This document shows, one piece after another, positions 1 to 27,164 of a DNA stretch of 27,207 bases. The stretch's first letter is position 1. Every line of letters starts with the position of its first letter. Source of the DNA: Setaria digitata (Eukaryota; Nematoda; Chromadorea; Rhabditida; Setariidae); the NCBI GenBank assembly GCA_003640385.1, contig RCAB01000676.1, forward strand, positions 1 through 27,207, given 5' to 3'. The position numbers were made by a program, and so were the translations under genes. The notes beneath the pieces are model-generated. The model saw only the letters and a list, made by a program, of their open reading frames with translations. It was not told where the DNA came from and ran no database searches.

Positions 1-107
1 CACTGATGCTCTTTAACAACTTTCACGCAATATAAGAGTATTTATTCGGTTTCTACTACACTATAATCCAATCGTTATACCGTAAATTTATGCCTGTAAC
101 AGAACTT

Positions 108-480
108 TATACTGTTTCATGTTTGTACCACAAATGTGCTACAGTATAGCTTCCAGAAAATGGAAATATATTTTATATAGTTTCCACTACAGCATGAAAC
201 GTAAGCCAAGGCACGGATACTGATAATTTTCCGGGTGAAATACTGTTTTTGTTATAGCTTAACTCACAGCACATCTATAACGTAATGTATTATACTGTAG
301 ATTACAGTATAAATCTCATATGACTTATTCATGATTATTAACATAGCAAGAGTATATTGCAGCCTATTAAGCAATATTTAGCATATGAATTAGTGTCACA
401 ATTCAATACGTCATATATTACGCTGTGAAACATAATGGAATAATTTTGTAATTAATGCTGTAAAAATTGACAGCATTATA
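108..480. repeat. Cluster of short inverted repeats around TATACTGTA/TACAGTATA
   Basis: The core ATACTGT or its complement occurs at 109-115, 140-148, 240-246, 291-299 and 303-311. Two perfect small hairpins are visible: 291-299 with 303-311 (9-bp stem, 3-base loop) and 453-461 with 470-478 (9-bp stem TAATGCTGT, 8-base loop). GTTTCATG at 114-121 also pairs with CATGAAAC at 193-200. This may be a worn, short non-autonomous repeat. Confidence 0.5.
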
Positions 481-1658
481 AACGGGTGATTTAAGTAATT
501 ACCACTCACCAATAGATCTTATCAGTGATAGTTGTCAATTACTTTTGCAAACTTCAATAAAATTCATAATTTCCATTTTTAATTATATTATTTTGAAGCG
601 TTTTCAACTTCCCGAAATTTCCCGAAATAATTCGACATCACTGATTCACTATATTGTGCATTAGCCGATGATCGACCGGTATTTCCACTATCCTAGGGTG
701 GTTTTTGATTAATTATAATGAATATTTGCAAGTTTAAACAAAAAGCTAGAATTTGACAAAGATATTCAATCGTAGTTAAGGCTTTATCAAATCAAGAAAT
801 CCATGCATGAAAAACATTGCATGTTTTAGCTAAGTTACATCCATGTCTTTCAGAAAATAATGAAAATAACTATTTATTAAATTTAGATTTCTAATTAGCT
901 GAAGGAAAATATAATCAAAAATTACGTTTTAGTTGATGATCTTCCAATGGTGTGCAACATTCTTTTGAAAGAATGCTACTGATAAACATGATATAAATTA
1001 AATCAATTTTAGGTACTCAATTTCAAATTCTTAAAAAAAAATTTCTCTACTTGCAAATTATTAAATGCCGGATAATTTAACACCAATTAAATAAAAGAAA
1101 AACAATCTCAAATCAAAAAGCATGAAAGGTTTTGCAATAAAATCTTAGATCACTTTTATTTTGCATTACCAGTAGATATGCAATTGTTTTTTTTTTTAAT
1201 TTTTATTTAAAAAGAAGAAAGTTTTGTTAAAATAACTTAAAATGTTTTAATCAATAGTAAGCATAAGAATGGCTTATCAAATTTCAGAATTAAATTGTAG
1301 TGGAAATTTTTAAACGTATTGATTGTTGAAAGATTAGTGATTTTTTTCCTATCGGTTTCCTACTTTTTCTTACTTTCTTTTTTTTTCCTGCAAAATTTCA
1401 TCAAATTTTTGCAATTTTTTTGAGCAATCTATTAGTCAGAATGAATACTTTGCTTATATTCATTGGGTCATTTCCATTTAATAATTGAAAATGGACTGAA
1501 ATTACTGGTAATTGAAATGAGCATTTTCTATTTTTATCCGTCAATTTGGTGGTTCTCTGATCAAATGACTAATTCATGCACACATTTCTGATGTTTGCTC
1601 CTTACTTCCTGTTATCATAAATTAATGATCAATCAGAGGGATAATTTCATTTCACGAG

Positions 1659-1679
1659 AAAAAAAAAAAAAAAAAAAAA
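1659..1679 (+). repeat. A tract, 21 bases
   Basis: Uninterrupted run of A after TTCACGAG. It is one of several very long homopolymers here (also T at 6227-6246 and 23852-23870), with no target-site duplication that I can see to mark it as a retroposon tail. Confidence 0.7.
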
Positions 1680-3605
1680 CTTATTTCGTATCGATAATCT
1701 TAATTAGACTATACAATTAAAACCCGTTGATGCGGGAGGAAGTAGATTAGTGCAGTTTCTTAATTAAAATTAATTTTGCAAAATTAATTAGCATTCGATT
1801 ATTAGCATTATTATCAATGCTCCAATGAAATGGAAATTACTAGCATAAACTGTCATTTTGTTTCATTCCTCTCAAAACGAACAAGTATTTTAATTATTTT
1901 TGATTATAAAGTTGAGAAGAAAAATTTTATTTATAACAGTAATATTAATTATGCAGTAAAATAAAAATAGTAGAAAATATGTACTATAAGATGATTCATT
2001 TTTTTTTTTGAATTCTATTTCAGATAAATTTAAATAATTATGGATGTTTACATAGCTTTTTTCCTTTCTCGTACTTATAAAAAAAAAAAATTTTTGGCAA
2101 AACTTTTGTCACCCGGGAAGCATTATTTCTTACTGAAATCATCAGCAAGCACGAATAAACTTCATTTTTAATTCCAAAAAAAAAAAAAAAAATTCGATTT
2201 GAATGAAAAAAATGCAATACTAAAGTGAAAATTTCAATGTCTAGGACAAAAAGCAACATTTTTTTTTTTTCTTGTTAATCAGTTTTTTTTTTTTCTTCTT
2301 TTTTTAAATATAATTTTTATCTTATCTATTTTAATACATTTCATTTAACTCCCATTTCGCAGCTGTCATTTTTTTTTCAGGATCCATTTATTGTGTTATA
2401 ATAGATTCACAAATAATTGAATGGTAAATTAGAGACTTTTTTTTTTTTTTTAGTCAATTTAGTTTCTACTACTCTTTCTTTTCCCTATTTTACATTTGGT
2501 AAAACAATAGTATTATTTTAAGTGTTTTTCATAATTTTTTCATTGTTTTATATGAAATCTGTTTAGGTTTCATCGAGTACTGTCAAAATTTCTTGTAAAA
2601 CTGGATGGAAAAAATAATAAATTTGTAAATTAACAATTAGTTTCCCTCAATCAATCGAAATTAATTAATTCCTTTTCACGATTGAATTGATTTATTTGTT
2701 TATTTTTCAGCATTTTATTTCAAATGCTTGCTTTGATAATTTTTGATTTTAGAATCTACCAATTCATCATCGTTCCAGTAACCTTTGGTTTTACTGTTTC
2801 GTGTTCTGTAAATCTTCCGATTCGCCATTTCACATTTTGAAAATTCTCCAGTCATTTCATTGCTTACTAATTTTGGGAAGCTTCGAAGTTAATCACTTCA
2901 TTAACAAACTTTCATATTCAGCAGAATAACCCATTTTCAACCTTAAATCTAGGAAAAAAAAAGGCTGAAAACTTCCACAGACTTTTCTAGCACTACCTTT
3001 GTCACATTTCATTTCCACTCACTATGAAGCTTCTTTCTTTCTTCCTCATTAAGTTGCGATCATTTCTGCTAATTACATTAGACTTGCTTGCTTGCTCAGT
3101 CACAAATGAATATTAAATAGCGCAATTTGACAATCTGACGATAATTTTTCCCAGAATTTATCCAAATGAATGATCTTTAATCGATTTTAATGAGAATCAG
3201 AGAACGATTATCTAAACACCGAAAGTTCAAATTTTACAACATTTCAAATGTTGATAAATTCACATTTGTCCGTAAAATTTTCGCTTCATCAAGATTGGAA
3301 CAAATTTCACGTCCTTAAACTTTCTTTTTTTTTTTTTCAAAAGTTCTTTAATTTTTAAAGTAAAAATAGAAAAAAAAAAAAAAAAAGGAAAACATAATGA
3401 AGCTCATTCGCATGGTGCCACTTTTTCAATTTTGTGGCTTTAATAATTTCATATGCCTTGAAATGAATAGGAATTTTTGCTTTCAAATTATTTAAAATTT
3501 TTTAAAATTAAATTTAACTTCAGCAGTGTTAATCCACTCACTGATTGCTTATTCGAAATTTACGTCAGTTTTTTTTTTTTTACTCCATACTTAATAATCA
3601 TGTAA

Positions 3606-3608
<3 letters not shown>

Positions 3609-3640
<32 letters not shown>
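3609..3640 (+). repeat. A tract, 32 bases
   Basis: Longest homopolymer in the window. The exact length is prone to sequencing error. The 100 bases before it show no element whose 3' tail this would be. Confidence 0.7.
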
Positions 3641-3642
<2 letters not shown>

Positions 3643-4963
3643 TAGCTTCTTTCTCTTGCGAAACCTAATTTTACCATTTTACCATGCTATTACACATTTA
3701 CTTCATGTTGTCCTTTCTCACCGTGAAAGTTTAAATTAAACTAACTTTTTCTATCCTCGAAAGAGAAGTTTGTCTCCTCAAAAGAGAAAGCATTTCTTAC
3801 TCACCTTCATTTCTTCCCATCCTTCTTCCTTCACTTTTTTTTTTTTTAAACTTTAGTAAATTCGTCGTCACATCCAATTCATAACAAAAAGTAAAACTGT
3901 GACAGTACAAACTTGATGAATGGAATGGAAACGAATATCTTTCAGGAAGAATTTCATTTACTGTGTAAATAAAACATGCTCTTATATGCACAACAAGCAA
4001 GTGAGGAAGTAAACAGTGTAAGAAAGCAATTAAGCGAGAAATTTCTCTGCAAATAAGGAATGTAATGAAATATGCTGCCAATGTCGGTGCATTTTATTTA
4101 ACTCATAAAGTTTATGTCTAATTGTTACACTGAAAAAAGAAAACACTGATGCATTTATTTGCTGAAACAAATGATCTTCGCCTCTCGTAACATTTAGCTG
4201 AAAAATTTTAATAATTTTTTCCATAATTAGTTTAAAAAAAAAAAAAAAAACTTAAGTTTTAGAAAATCTATTTGTTGCATAAAGAATTACTAATAACAGA
4301 ACTATTATAAACATTGGAAGTTGTTTGATTCTTAAATCTGCATGAATTTTAATTGAATTTTGCAAACAAATTTAGGTTGAGCGGTGAAAATTTCGCTCTC
4401 CTACTAATTATTTCATATTTGGCTCAATTAGAAAATGAGCAGTACAATTTCAAGAAGCTAATAATTTATTGACTATCAATGATCAACAACATCATGGTTA
4501 TCATTATTATCAACATTAGCAATTTCAATAATTAACATTTAATAATAATTTAATGCTAGTTCAATGCAATTGATAATCAATGTATTTAAGGATTCCAATT
4601 ATTCAGTTATTACTAAATTATTCACAATAAGCATGAATTCACATTAGGCATCCATATATTTATAGTTCGAATTCCTAATTATCATTACTTAATTATCGCA
4701 TTAGCATAATTAATCCTTCAAATTATTTGTTGAAAATTTCAAAAAACAAACAAAAAAAAAAAATTGTCATGATAAAAAAAAGTGACTGGTACGAAAGGAT
4801 GATGGATAAAAAAAAAAAAAAATTAATTTGAAAAAACAAGAAAGGAGAAATAATTGGACCATTTACTATAATCAAATTACCTGCTTAAATTGCTGATGAA
4901 ATCTTTCAGCGACTATGATGAGCACAGTGAAATTCAATTCATTTCAAAATCTATGACTGATAA

Positions 4964-4970
4964 TTTTCAG
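4964..4970 (+). promoter_or_regulatory. TTTTCAG splice acceptor upstream of the PFKFB start codon
   Basis: A perfect nematode-type acceptor lies 46 bases before the chosen ATG. Nematode mRNAs often receive a spliced leader at such a site, which would give a very short 5' UTR. The alternative is an ordinary cis acceptor from an upstream non-coding or coding exon. No in-frame stop lies between 4972 and 5016, so an N-terminal extension (mostly lysine from the A tract) cannot be excluded from sequence alone. Confidence 0.55.
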
Positions 4971-5016
4971 GAAAATTAAATTCAAAAAAGAAAGAAAGAA
5001 AAAAAAAAAAAAAAAA

Positions 5017-21041
<16,025 letters not shown>

Positions 21042-21125
21042 GTTAATTTATCATTTATCAGTCATGTCACTAATGCTTTAAAACATACAGAAATATGAGT
21101 TCAAAACTTATAATGCATCGTAGCA

Positions 21126-21131
21126 AATAAA
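21126..21131 (+). promoter_or_regulatory. AATAAA poly(A) signal for PFKFB
   Basis: An AATAAA lies about 85 bases after the TAA, a typical nematode 3' UTR distance. Further AATAAA copies occur at 21298-21303 and 21326-21331 and could serve as later sites. In such AT-rich DNA the hexamer also arises by chance. Confidence 0.5.
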
Positions 21132-21378
21132 TTTACTACTACTTGCAATGTGCGAGAAATAGGAAATTAAATTTAAAACTAATTTTTATACCAGGAAAAA
21201 GAAACTAAATTTCAAATATAATAATATAATATTTCAAATATAATATAGTATAAAAGGCGTGACATTAGATTAAAAGAATTTTGCAATTCATTGCTGGAAT
21301 AAATAAGCTTCCATTCACCACAGTAAATAAACTTATTTTCATTCATATTATTAATTCGTTAATTATTTCTATGTACCC

Positions 21379-21479
21379 ATATATATATTTTTCATATATA
21401 TACATATATATATATTTTTTGAAAAACATATATATATATGAAAATGTATATATGAAAAAATGTATATATATATGAAAAA
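21379..21479. repeat. AT-repeat palindrome
   Basis: CATATATATATATTTTTT at 21403-21420 faces AAAAACATATATATATATG at 21422-21440, with further TATATATGAAAA copies to 21479. Open frames on both strands here (Ile/Tyr-rich) come from the repeat. Confidence 0.75.
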
Positions 21480-21749
21480 TTAAATTTAAATATATTAGTG
21501 CACGAGAAAGAAAATTGGATTTAGAATTTACTAGGATATGAAAAAGGAGCGTAGACAAATGAGTTTGGAAAATTAACTGGTAACACAAATATCACTTTAA
21601 AAAAAAATGGAAATTAATCAATGAAAACAGGGTATGATAAACGATTTAATAATTAAGTAATCGTTACAAAATAAATAATTTCTAATTTTTTTATGGGAGC
21701 ATTACTTTAATATTGGTCAAATTTAATCCTTTTTCTCTTGATTGGCATA

Positions 21750-21910
21750 TGTATTTGTTTACTTATTCATTTGTTTATTTATTTATTCATCCGCCTATTT
21801 CATTTGTTCATTTATTTCTTGTTGTTAGTTATTTATCATTTTTTAATCGTTCATTTGCTTCCCCATCATTTCTTTATTATTTATTTATTTATATGTTTCA
21901 TTTATTTCTA
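21750..21910 (+). repeat. Degenerate TTTATT/CATTTATT repeat
   Basis: Repeated TTTATTTATTCATTTG-like words fill about 160 bases. Two overlapping Phe/Leu/Ile-rich open frames here look like membrane proteins only because of the T-rich codons. Confidence 0.6.
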
Positions 21911-22375
21911 TGTTAATATTTTAATTAAATTCAATTTATTTGACTCACATAATTTATCAATTTTCTTAAAATTTATTTAGTGCTATATGAAGTTATTTTT
22001 ATCGTCAACTCCTACACTGAATTTATTTTCAGTATATCTGAATTTTAAAGGAAGGTTGAGAATAACATACTTTAGCAAATAAATAATTATTTTATTCTGA
22101 TATGATTATAGCATGAGCGGTCATTGTACTTCTTCATTTAAAACTATAATTCATTCACTAGTGAATTCCAATAATTTGTTTTTATATGTAAGAAAAAAAA
22201 AAAGGAAAGATTTTAATCAGAAATGCATTACGAATGAATGACTTAGTGATGATGTAATTTTCATAAACGGCTAATTACCAATTGTCAAATTTTACTTTTA
22301 ATTTTTCAGTTATTTTCAGATTCTAGAGACCTGGATAATTTTTTTTCTAATTCTACTATTTTCTTTTTCTTTCCC

Positions 22376-22412
22376 CTTTTTTTTTTTTTTTTTTTGCAGT
22401 AAGTGCAAGTAA
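22376..22412 (+). other. Possible alternative PFKFB 3' exon: acceptor and short tail
   Basis: A T tract ending TTTTTGCAG at 22399 makes a strong acceptor. Joined to the donor at 21037|21038, it would give TG+T and then AAG TGC AAG TAA, replacing the final Trp with Cys-Lys-Cys-Lys before a stop at 22410-22412. This is speculative, because acceptor-like T tracts are common here. Confidence 0.25.
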
Positions 22413-22674
22413 GAATAAGCTTTGCAACAATGTTGAATTGAAATTAACTATGAGCTAAATTCGAAAGTCAGTAAAAAAAAAAAATGCTTTGCTCATCCCA
22501 TCGTGAATAATTTCCCTCAAAAAGTTGAAGTTGGATAAAAAATTGAAATGAATTAGCCAAATTCTTTTTTTTTTTTTAATTCAACTATTTCAAATTATTG
22601 CTTGCATATCAAGGAAAAAAAAAAATTAAATAGCATTCACTTCTTCTTTGTTCAAACTTTTTATCGTGTAATTT

Positions 22675-22681
<7 letters not shown>

Positions 22682-22707
<26 letters not shown>
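22682..22707 (+). repeat. A tract, 26 bases
   Basis: Long homopolymer followed by GGTCTACTG; no source element recognised. Confidence 0.7.
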
Positions 22708-22708
<1 letters not shown>

Positions 22709-22830
22709 GTCTACTGTGAAGTGATTTTATTTTTGAAGACAGTTTTCCGCCCAGAAGACATTTCCATCTCTTCCACGTTTTATTACATTTCATAAAAGTA
22801 TTCTACTGTACCTACTTTTCTGTAAGTTCC

Positions 22831-22875
22831 TATCGCGCGCCAATAACGTTTTTTGCGTTACGTGTTCGGCTTTTA
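22831..22875. promoter_or_regulatory. CpG-rich patch with CCAAT, possible regulatory site
   Basis: CGCGCGCCAATAACG with CCAAT at 22840-22844 is followed by a small inverted repeat TAACG/CGTTA and GTTACGTGTTCGGC. The density of CG steps is unusual in this AT-rich flank. No gene start is visible nearby, so a promoter role is only a guess. Confidence 0.2.
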
Positions 22876-23687
22876 TTTTGCTTACGCTACAAATCTATTG
22901 CTTCTTATGAAAACGTGAACTGTAATTATTTTCCTCCAGAAATGTGCCCTTCATTTCCAATCAGTTACATAGAATTGCTACGGTGGCATTTGAACGATGC
23001 AATTATTAGTTAGATTTAAATTTAATTAGTAATTAAATTTCTTTGTTATATTTGCGAAATAGATTATTGAGATGTTTGGAAAATTATTTTTTGCAAAATT
23101 TACAAGAGTTGCTTCTTGCTTACCTGTAAAATTCGACATCTATTAATTTTGTTTTATTCAAATAAGAGAAAGCTTGAAAAAATCAAAATTAGAATGATAG
23201 ATTAAGATTAAAAATTAGAAATAATTTAAAATCAAAAACCAAGAAAACAGAAAAAAGAATAAAAATTTAGCTTTTTTGCTTGAAAAAAAAAAACACCATT
23301 ATACTATTCATTTATAAATTTCATTACCCTCATTATTACTTTTATGAATTAATTTTTAAAAACTCCAGTTTATCCTTGATCACATTATTTTATGACCAAG
23401 TTTTTTTTTTCTTTTTTTATCATTTCAACTTCTGCTGATCTTCAACATTCATTATTGTTGTGCTTCATGCATGCCAGTATTAATTAATTGATTTCCATTT
23501 TTCAATTTCGCTCCACACCTTTTTCTTTACTGCACTCCATTCATTGTTTATTATTATTCTTTTTTCTTTTTGTAATTACACTTTCGCTTATTCACTCATA
23601 TAATTGCTTTAATAAATTAAAAAAAAAAAAAAAAACAATTTTTTTTCAATTCATTTATTCATATCATTTATTTCCATCTATTTTTAG

Positions 23688-23830
23688 ATCGTTTTTACGG
23701 ACTAAAGCGACTATGTGGCATGGATTTTTAGTTCTTGGGCATATTCTTTTTCGATTTCGAATTACTGCTGTTTTGATTGGAAGTTGCATTATTTCGATAT
23801 TTGATATCAAATATGGTTGGAAAAATTTCG
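23688..23830 (+). other. Exon-like open stretch, membrane-type peptide, unassigned
   Basis: After an acceptor-like TTTTTAG at 23681-23687 the frame stays open and reads TMWHGFLVLGHILFRFRITA and on to IKYGWKNF. Unlike the poly-Phe frames around it, it has mixed codons and a higher GC content. It would suit a transmembrane segment with basic turns. The pattern faintly recalls XK-related membrane proteins, but I cannot assign a family. No good donor is visible, so chance remains likely. Confidence 0.2.
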
Positions 23831-25461
23831 GCTTATGTTTTTCATTTTCTCTTTTTTTTTTTTTTTTTTTGTAACATTGAAAAAAAAAAAAAACGAAACG
23901 AATTACTGAATTTGAATTGTTTTAATATGTTTTGCAATTTTTTAATGCTACTTTTTTTCTTTCACTTCTTGGCAGCTTTTCCAATAGGTTTTTCTCGTTG
24001 TCTTTTTTTTCTTTTTTTTTCTTGTGGTAATTATTAAAGTTTTTTAATTAGGATTTAGTCGTTGTTTGAGTTACTTGTTCACTAAGCTAGCTATTCTTTT
24101 CTTGCGCGTAGACACTTTACTATGATAATTTGCTCTTTTTTGTTTCTTATTTTATTGTTCTGGTTTCATTTCAGTTTTCCAGTTCTTCATTATCAAACTC
24201 ACTTTATCATCATGATAATTGCTGATCTGTTTTTCAACTAGCTGACTGATATCAACTAGTTGGTTGCCTAGCAATGCCAGTTAAATTTATATTTGTACTT
24301 GCTTAGTTTAGCTGAAAGATTCATTTATTTAATTGCATTTCACTCGACAAAATAACTTTATTATTTCCAACTTTTAAATTAAATTACTGAAAATGGAAAT
24401 TTTTAGTCGAAGTACTTAGAATAATTTCGCAGAATATGATTGAATTTTATTACCAAACCAACACCATTGAACTACTACCATTAGCTTCTTATCATATTTC
24501 CTATTAAAATTTTCGTTTTTCGATCTTTCCATGCCAAATATGGATTTCAAAATGAAAAATTTATCCAATAATACACATCGTTTTTAGGTTTCTCAATTTT
24601 CCATTATAAAGAAAAAGTAGTTTTTGCTTTAACCGTCATTAACGAATAGTGAAATTTTCTCCTTTAATTTAAAATTAAAATTTTTATACTTGTCTGCTAA
24701 TTTCCTCGTTTAGTTCGGCCGATAGCATTGCTTAAATTTTACTAAACTTCGATATGAAGTAGTTGGTCCTTTTCCAATTTTTTCAAAAAAAAAAAAGAAA
24801 AATTCGACACAATTTTTTTGCCTCTTCCTTCAAGTATTGTTCATCGCTGAGTGTTTTTATTGAGCAATTAATTGATTGGAAACGGATAATTATTTCTTTG
24901 ATCCTATCTGTGTTCTTTGATTTCATGAACTCTAACTTTCATGCTTACTTATGACCCTTCCATCATAAGCCATATTTTGTCCTCAATTAAATCCCGCTGA
25001 GTTTTTTTTTTTGTTGTTGTTTTTGTTTTTTTTTTTTTCTGGCTACTTTTTTAAAAGCCAAAGTTACAAAGTGACTGGTATTTTTTGATAGTAGTCTATT
25101 CATTTTTTTTTTCTTCTCTTCTTTTGTAATTTGTAATTTTGTAATTCAAAGAAAAATTTAAATGGTAATTCCTTCCGATCATTTTAGTTGATGTTTCTAC
25201 AATGTGATTTATGTATTATCATTCATTCATCGTTTTCGAAATTATTTTCATCTATTTCCTATTATTTCGTGTTTTTTTTTTTGAAAGTATTATTTCTATG
25301 TTTTAGATTTGCGTGTCAAATTGTATTTTGGTTATATTCAAACCTTAAAACCTCAAATATATCTTCCATCTACCTGTATTCACATATATAAGCTTAAAAA
25401 TAAAAATATTTTAGAATTTCAGTTAGTGATATTTACTACTAATGAGGAAACAATCCATTTT

Positions 25462-25530
25462 TGATAAAAGAATGATTTGATTAGTTTTGCGCATTAACTG
25501 TCTAAAACCAATCAAATCATTCTTTTATCA
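25462..25530. repeat. 27-bp inverted repeat, pre-miRNA-like hairpin
   Basis: Left arm 25462-25488 (begins TGATAAAAGAATGATTTGAT) pairs with right arm 25504-25530 (ends AAATCATTCTTTTATCA) over 27 positions with one mismatch near the loop. The loop is 15 bases (GCGCATTAACTGTCT). Pairing does not continue outside the arms. The size of about 69 bases fits a microRNA precursor transcribed from either strand, but the near-perfect pairing would also fit a fold-back element. It is intergenic, 4.4 kb past the PFKFB stop. Confidence 0.8.
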
Positions 25531-26099
25531 CCTTTTTCCTTTTTTTTTTTTTTTGATTATTTCGACTTGCTTTCTAATTGTTAGTATTGAGATTATGGAT
25601 TATAAGATTAAATGAAATTAATTTTTACTTACCGGCTTTATGCAAAATGTTTCAATCAGTTTCTTCCAATTTCTCTTCTATTTCATATTAAATATTTTAG
25701 TAACATTAGTATGAGATATTTAGTTAAGCAATAATATAATCAACTTTATCACTATGTTGTTCTAGTAGTTCTTTCGAAAAAAAAAAAAAAGAATATTAAA
25801 ATTTTCGTTTTTTTTTTTTTTTTTTTAAATAATTNACTTCTAGTTTATTATAAAGCATATTTTAATTATTGTATATAAATACATTAATGGTTCCTGATCC
25901 TACACCTCCGCACATTGTTTGAAAAATCAAATTCCTTATTTCATTATTTTTCAAGTTGTATTTTAATTTTATCTGTTTATCAGTTTATTTTTTCCTTTTG
26001 TCTTGAGCGAGTTGTCATCCGTATTGCTACTGTATGAATTTATCATTAAAGTTTTGTTTCTGTTCCAAATGAGTCCTTCCTGTTAAACACATTAATAGC

Positions 26100-26600
26100 A
26101 ACGAAAACACGTAAACGTACACGGATTTTTCAGTAGCTGAAGGAGTGATGACGTGTCGAAGTGAAATGAGTGCTTGAAGCATATTACGTTAAGTCAGAAG
26201 TGCCTATTAAGACTGCTAGATTACCACTTGTTATACCGAATTCGACGTCGACCTCTGTCACCTTTTATGAGTCAAGTTTTTTTGCACTCAATAAGTTTAA
26301 CAGTAATGAAATTTCCAGTCAAGGAATCGGCACTTCTAGCAAGGAATATGAGGAGAGTTGGATATTATTCCTTGGAGAATTGAAACAGAATTCTAACTTG
26401 ACACACCTTCAACTCTTACAAGCTAAATGAGAAAGTAGAAGGTAAGCAGGTGTCGTTGTGAAGTCAAATGCTGCGAGATAAAGCAGGTGGAATGATTTGA
26501 TTCTCGGGATAAGTGTACAAGATCCGTGGAAGGACTTGTAGTATAATCAGAATCCTTTCTAACTGATCTCTGTCGTACATCTCGGCAGCGTATTAGAGAG
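26100..26600 (+). pseudogene. Possible decayed coding remnant, perhaps a retroelement gag-like fragment
   Basis: This island is visibly less AT-rich than its flanks and has balanced, coding-like composition. The longest open frame, 26170-26430 (GTG start, stop TGA), reads KTARLPLVIPNSTSTSVTFY near its start and SWILFLGELKQNSNLTHLQL near its end. The order (a Leu-Pro segment, then Trp/Phe and Asn-x-Leu) is loosely like the DUF1759-type N-terminal region of BEL/Pao gag proteins. Stops and frame changes elsewhere in the island indicate decay. The identification is by eye and weak; a worn exon of an unknown gene is as possible. Confidence 0.25.
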
Positions 26601-27164
26601 AATTCAGATCATTCAATTAGCGTTATTTCTCAGCATTTTCTTTCAAATTTCACTACACTTAATACACTTAGAGCAAAAGGAAAAACTGACCCCCACGTGA
26701 ATGTTTTCATTTTTTTTTTAGAAAAAGCTAGAAATATTTAGTTAATCATAAATTAGCATAAACAAGAAATGTCGTGTCTTATTTGCTCAGCATATTTTTC
26801 AGCAACAACAATTTTGTTTACATCTTGCTACCCATTACTATGGCTTCAAAATATTTTTATTCTATCAATTTCTCTCCAATACTATTCATTATTTTCAACT
26901 GTTAGTATTTCCATTGTCCATATGTTGTTGCTCTTGTTATGTCCACCCTGGAAGCACTTTTGTATCTAAGATGGATTGGGGCAGGAAACTTGTTGATCAC
27001 CTGTTGACTACCTGTCAGCTATCTCCAACAGTAATGTGACTCGGATACGTATTTGTGAATCTGCTATATTTAGTAAATAGACAAGGCACCGAGCAATCCT
27101 TTTAATTTATAAAATTCCCATAACAGAAGAAACAAAACATTATTAATCAGCATCTTGTTTATAA

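Larger units (their letters stand above)
1..4963. other. 5' flank of PFKFB, no gene recognised
   Basis: Very AT-rich sequence with many A and T tracts and no open frame that resembles a protein. Open frames at 2038-2259, 3797-4081 and 4030-4224 on the minus strand are low-complexity Phe/Lys-rich readings of A/T runs. Apart from the inverted repeats near 100-480 and long homopolymers I see no structured element, and no convincing TATA-type promoter stands out. Confidence 0.6.

Noticed and set aside
21281..21980. Several Ile/Tyr/Phe-rich open frames after PFKFB
   Set aside because: They translate TATATA and TTTATT repeats; no domains.
25835..25835. Second N as another duplicated contig join
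   Set aside because: Unlike 18439, the sequences on its two sides are not copies of each other; it is probably an ambiguous base after a T tract.
26769..26969. 66-codon hydrophobic open frame
   Set aside because: Leu/Ser/Tyr-rich and membrane-like, but no family match, no splice or start context, and such frames are common in T-rich DNA.
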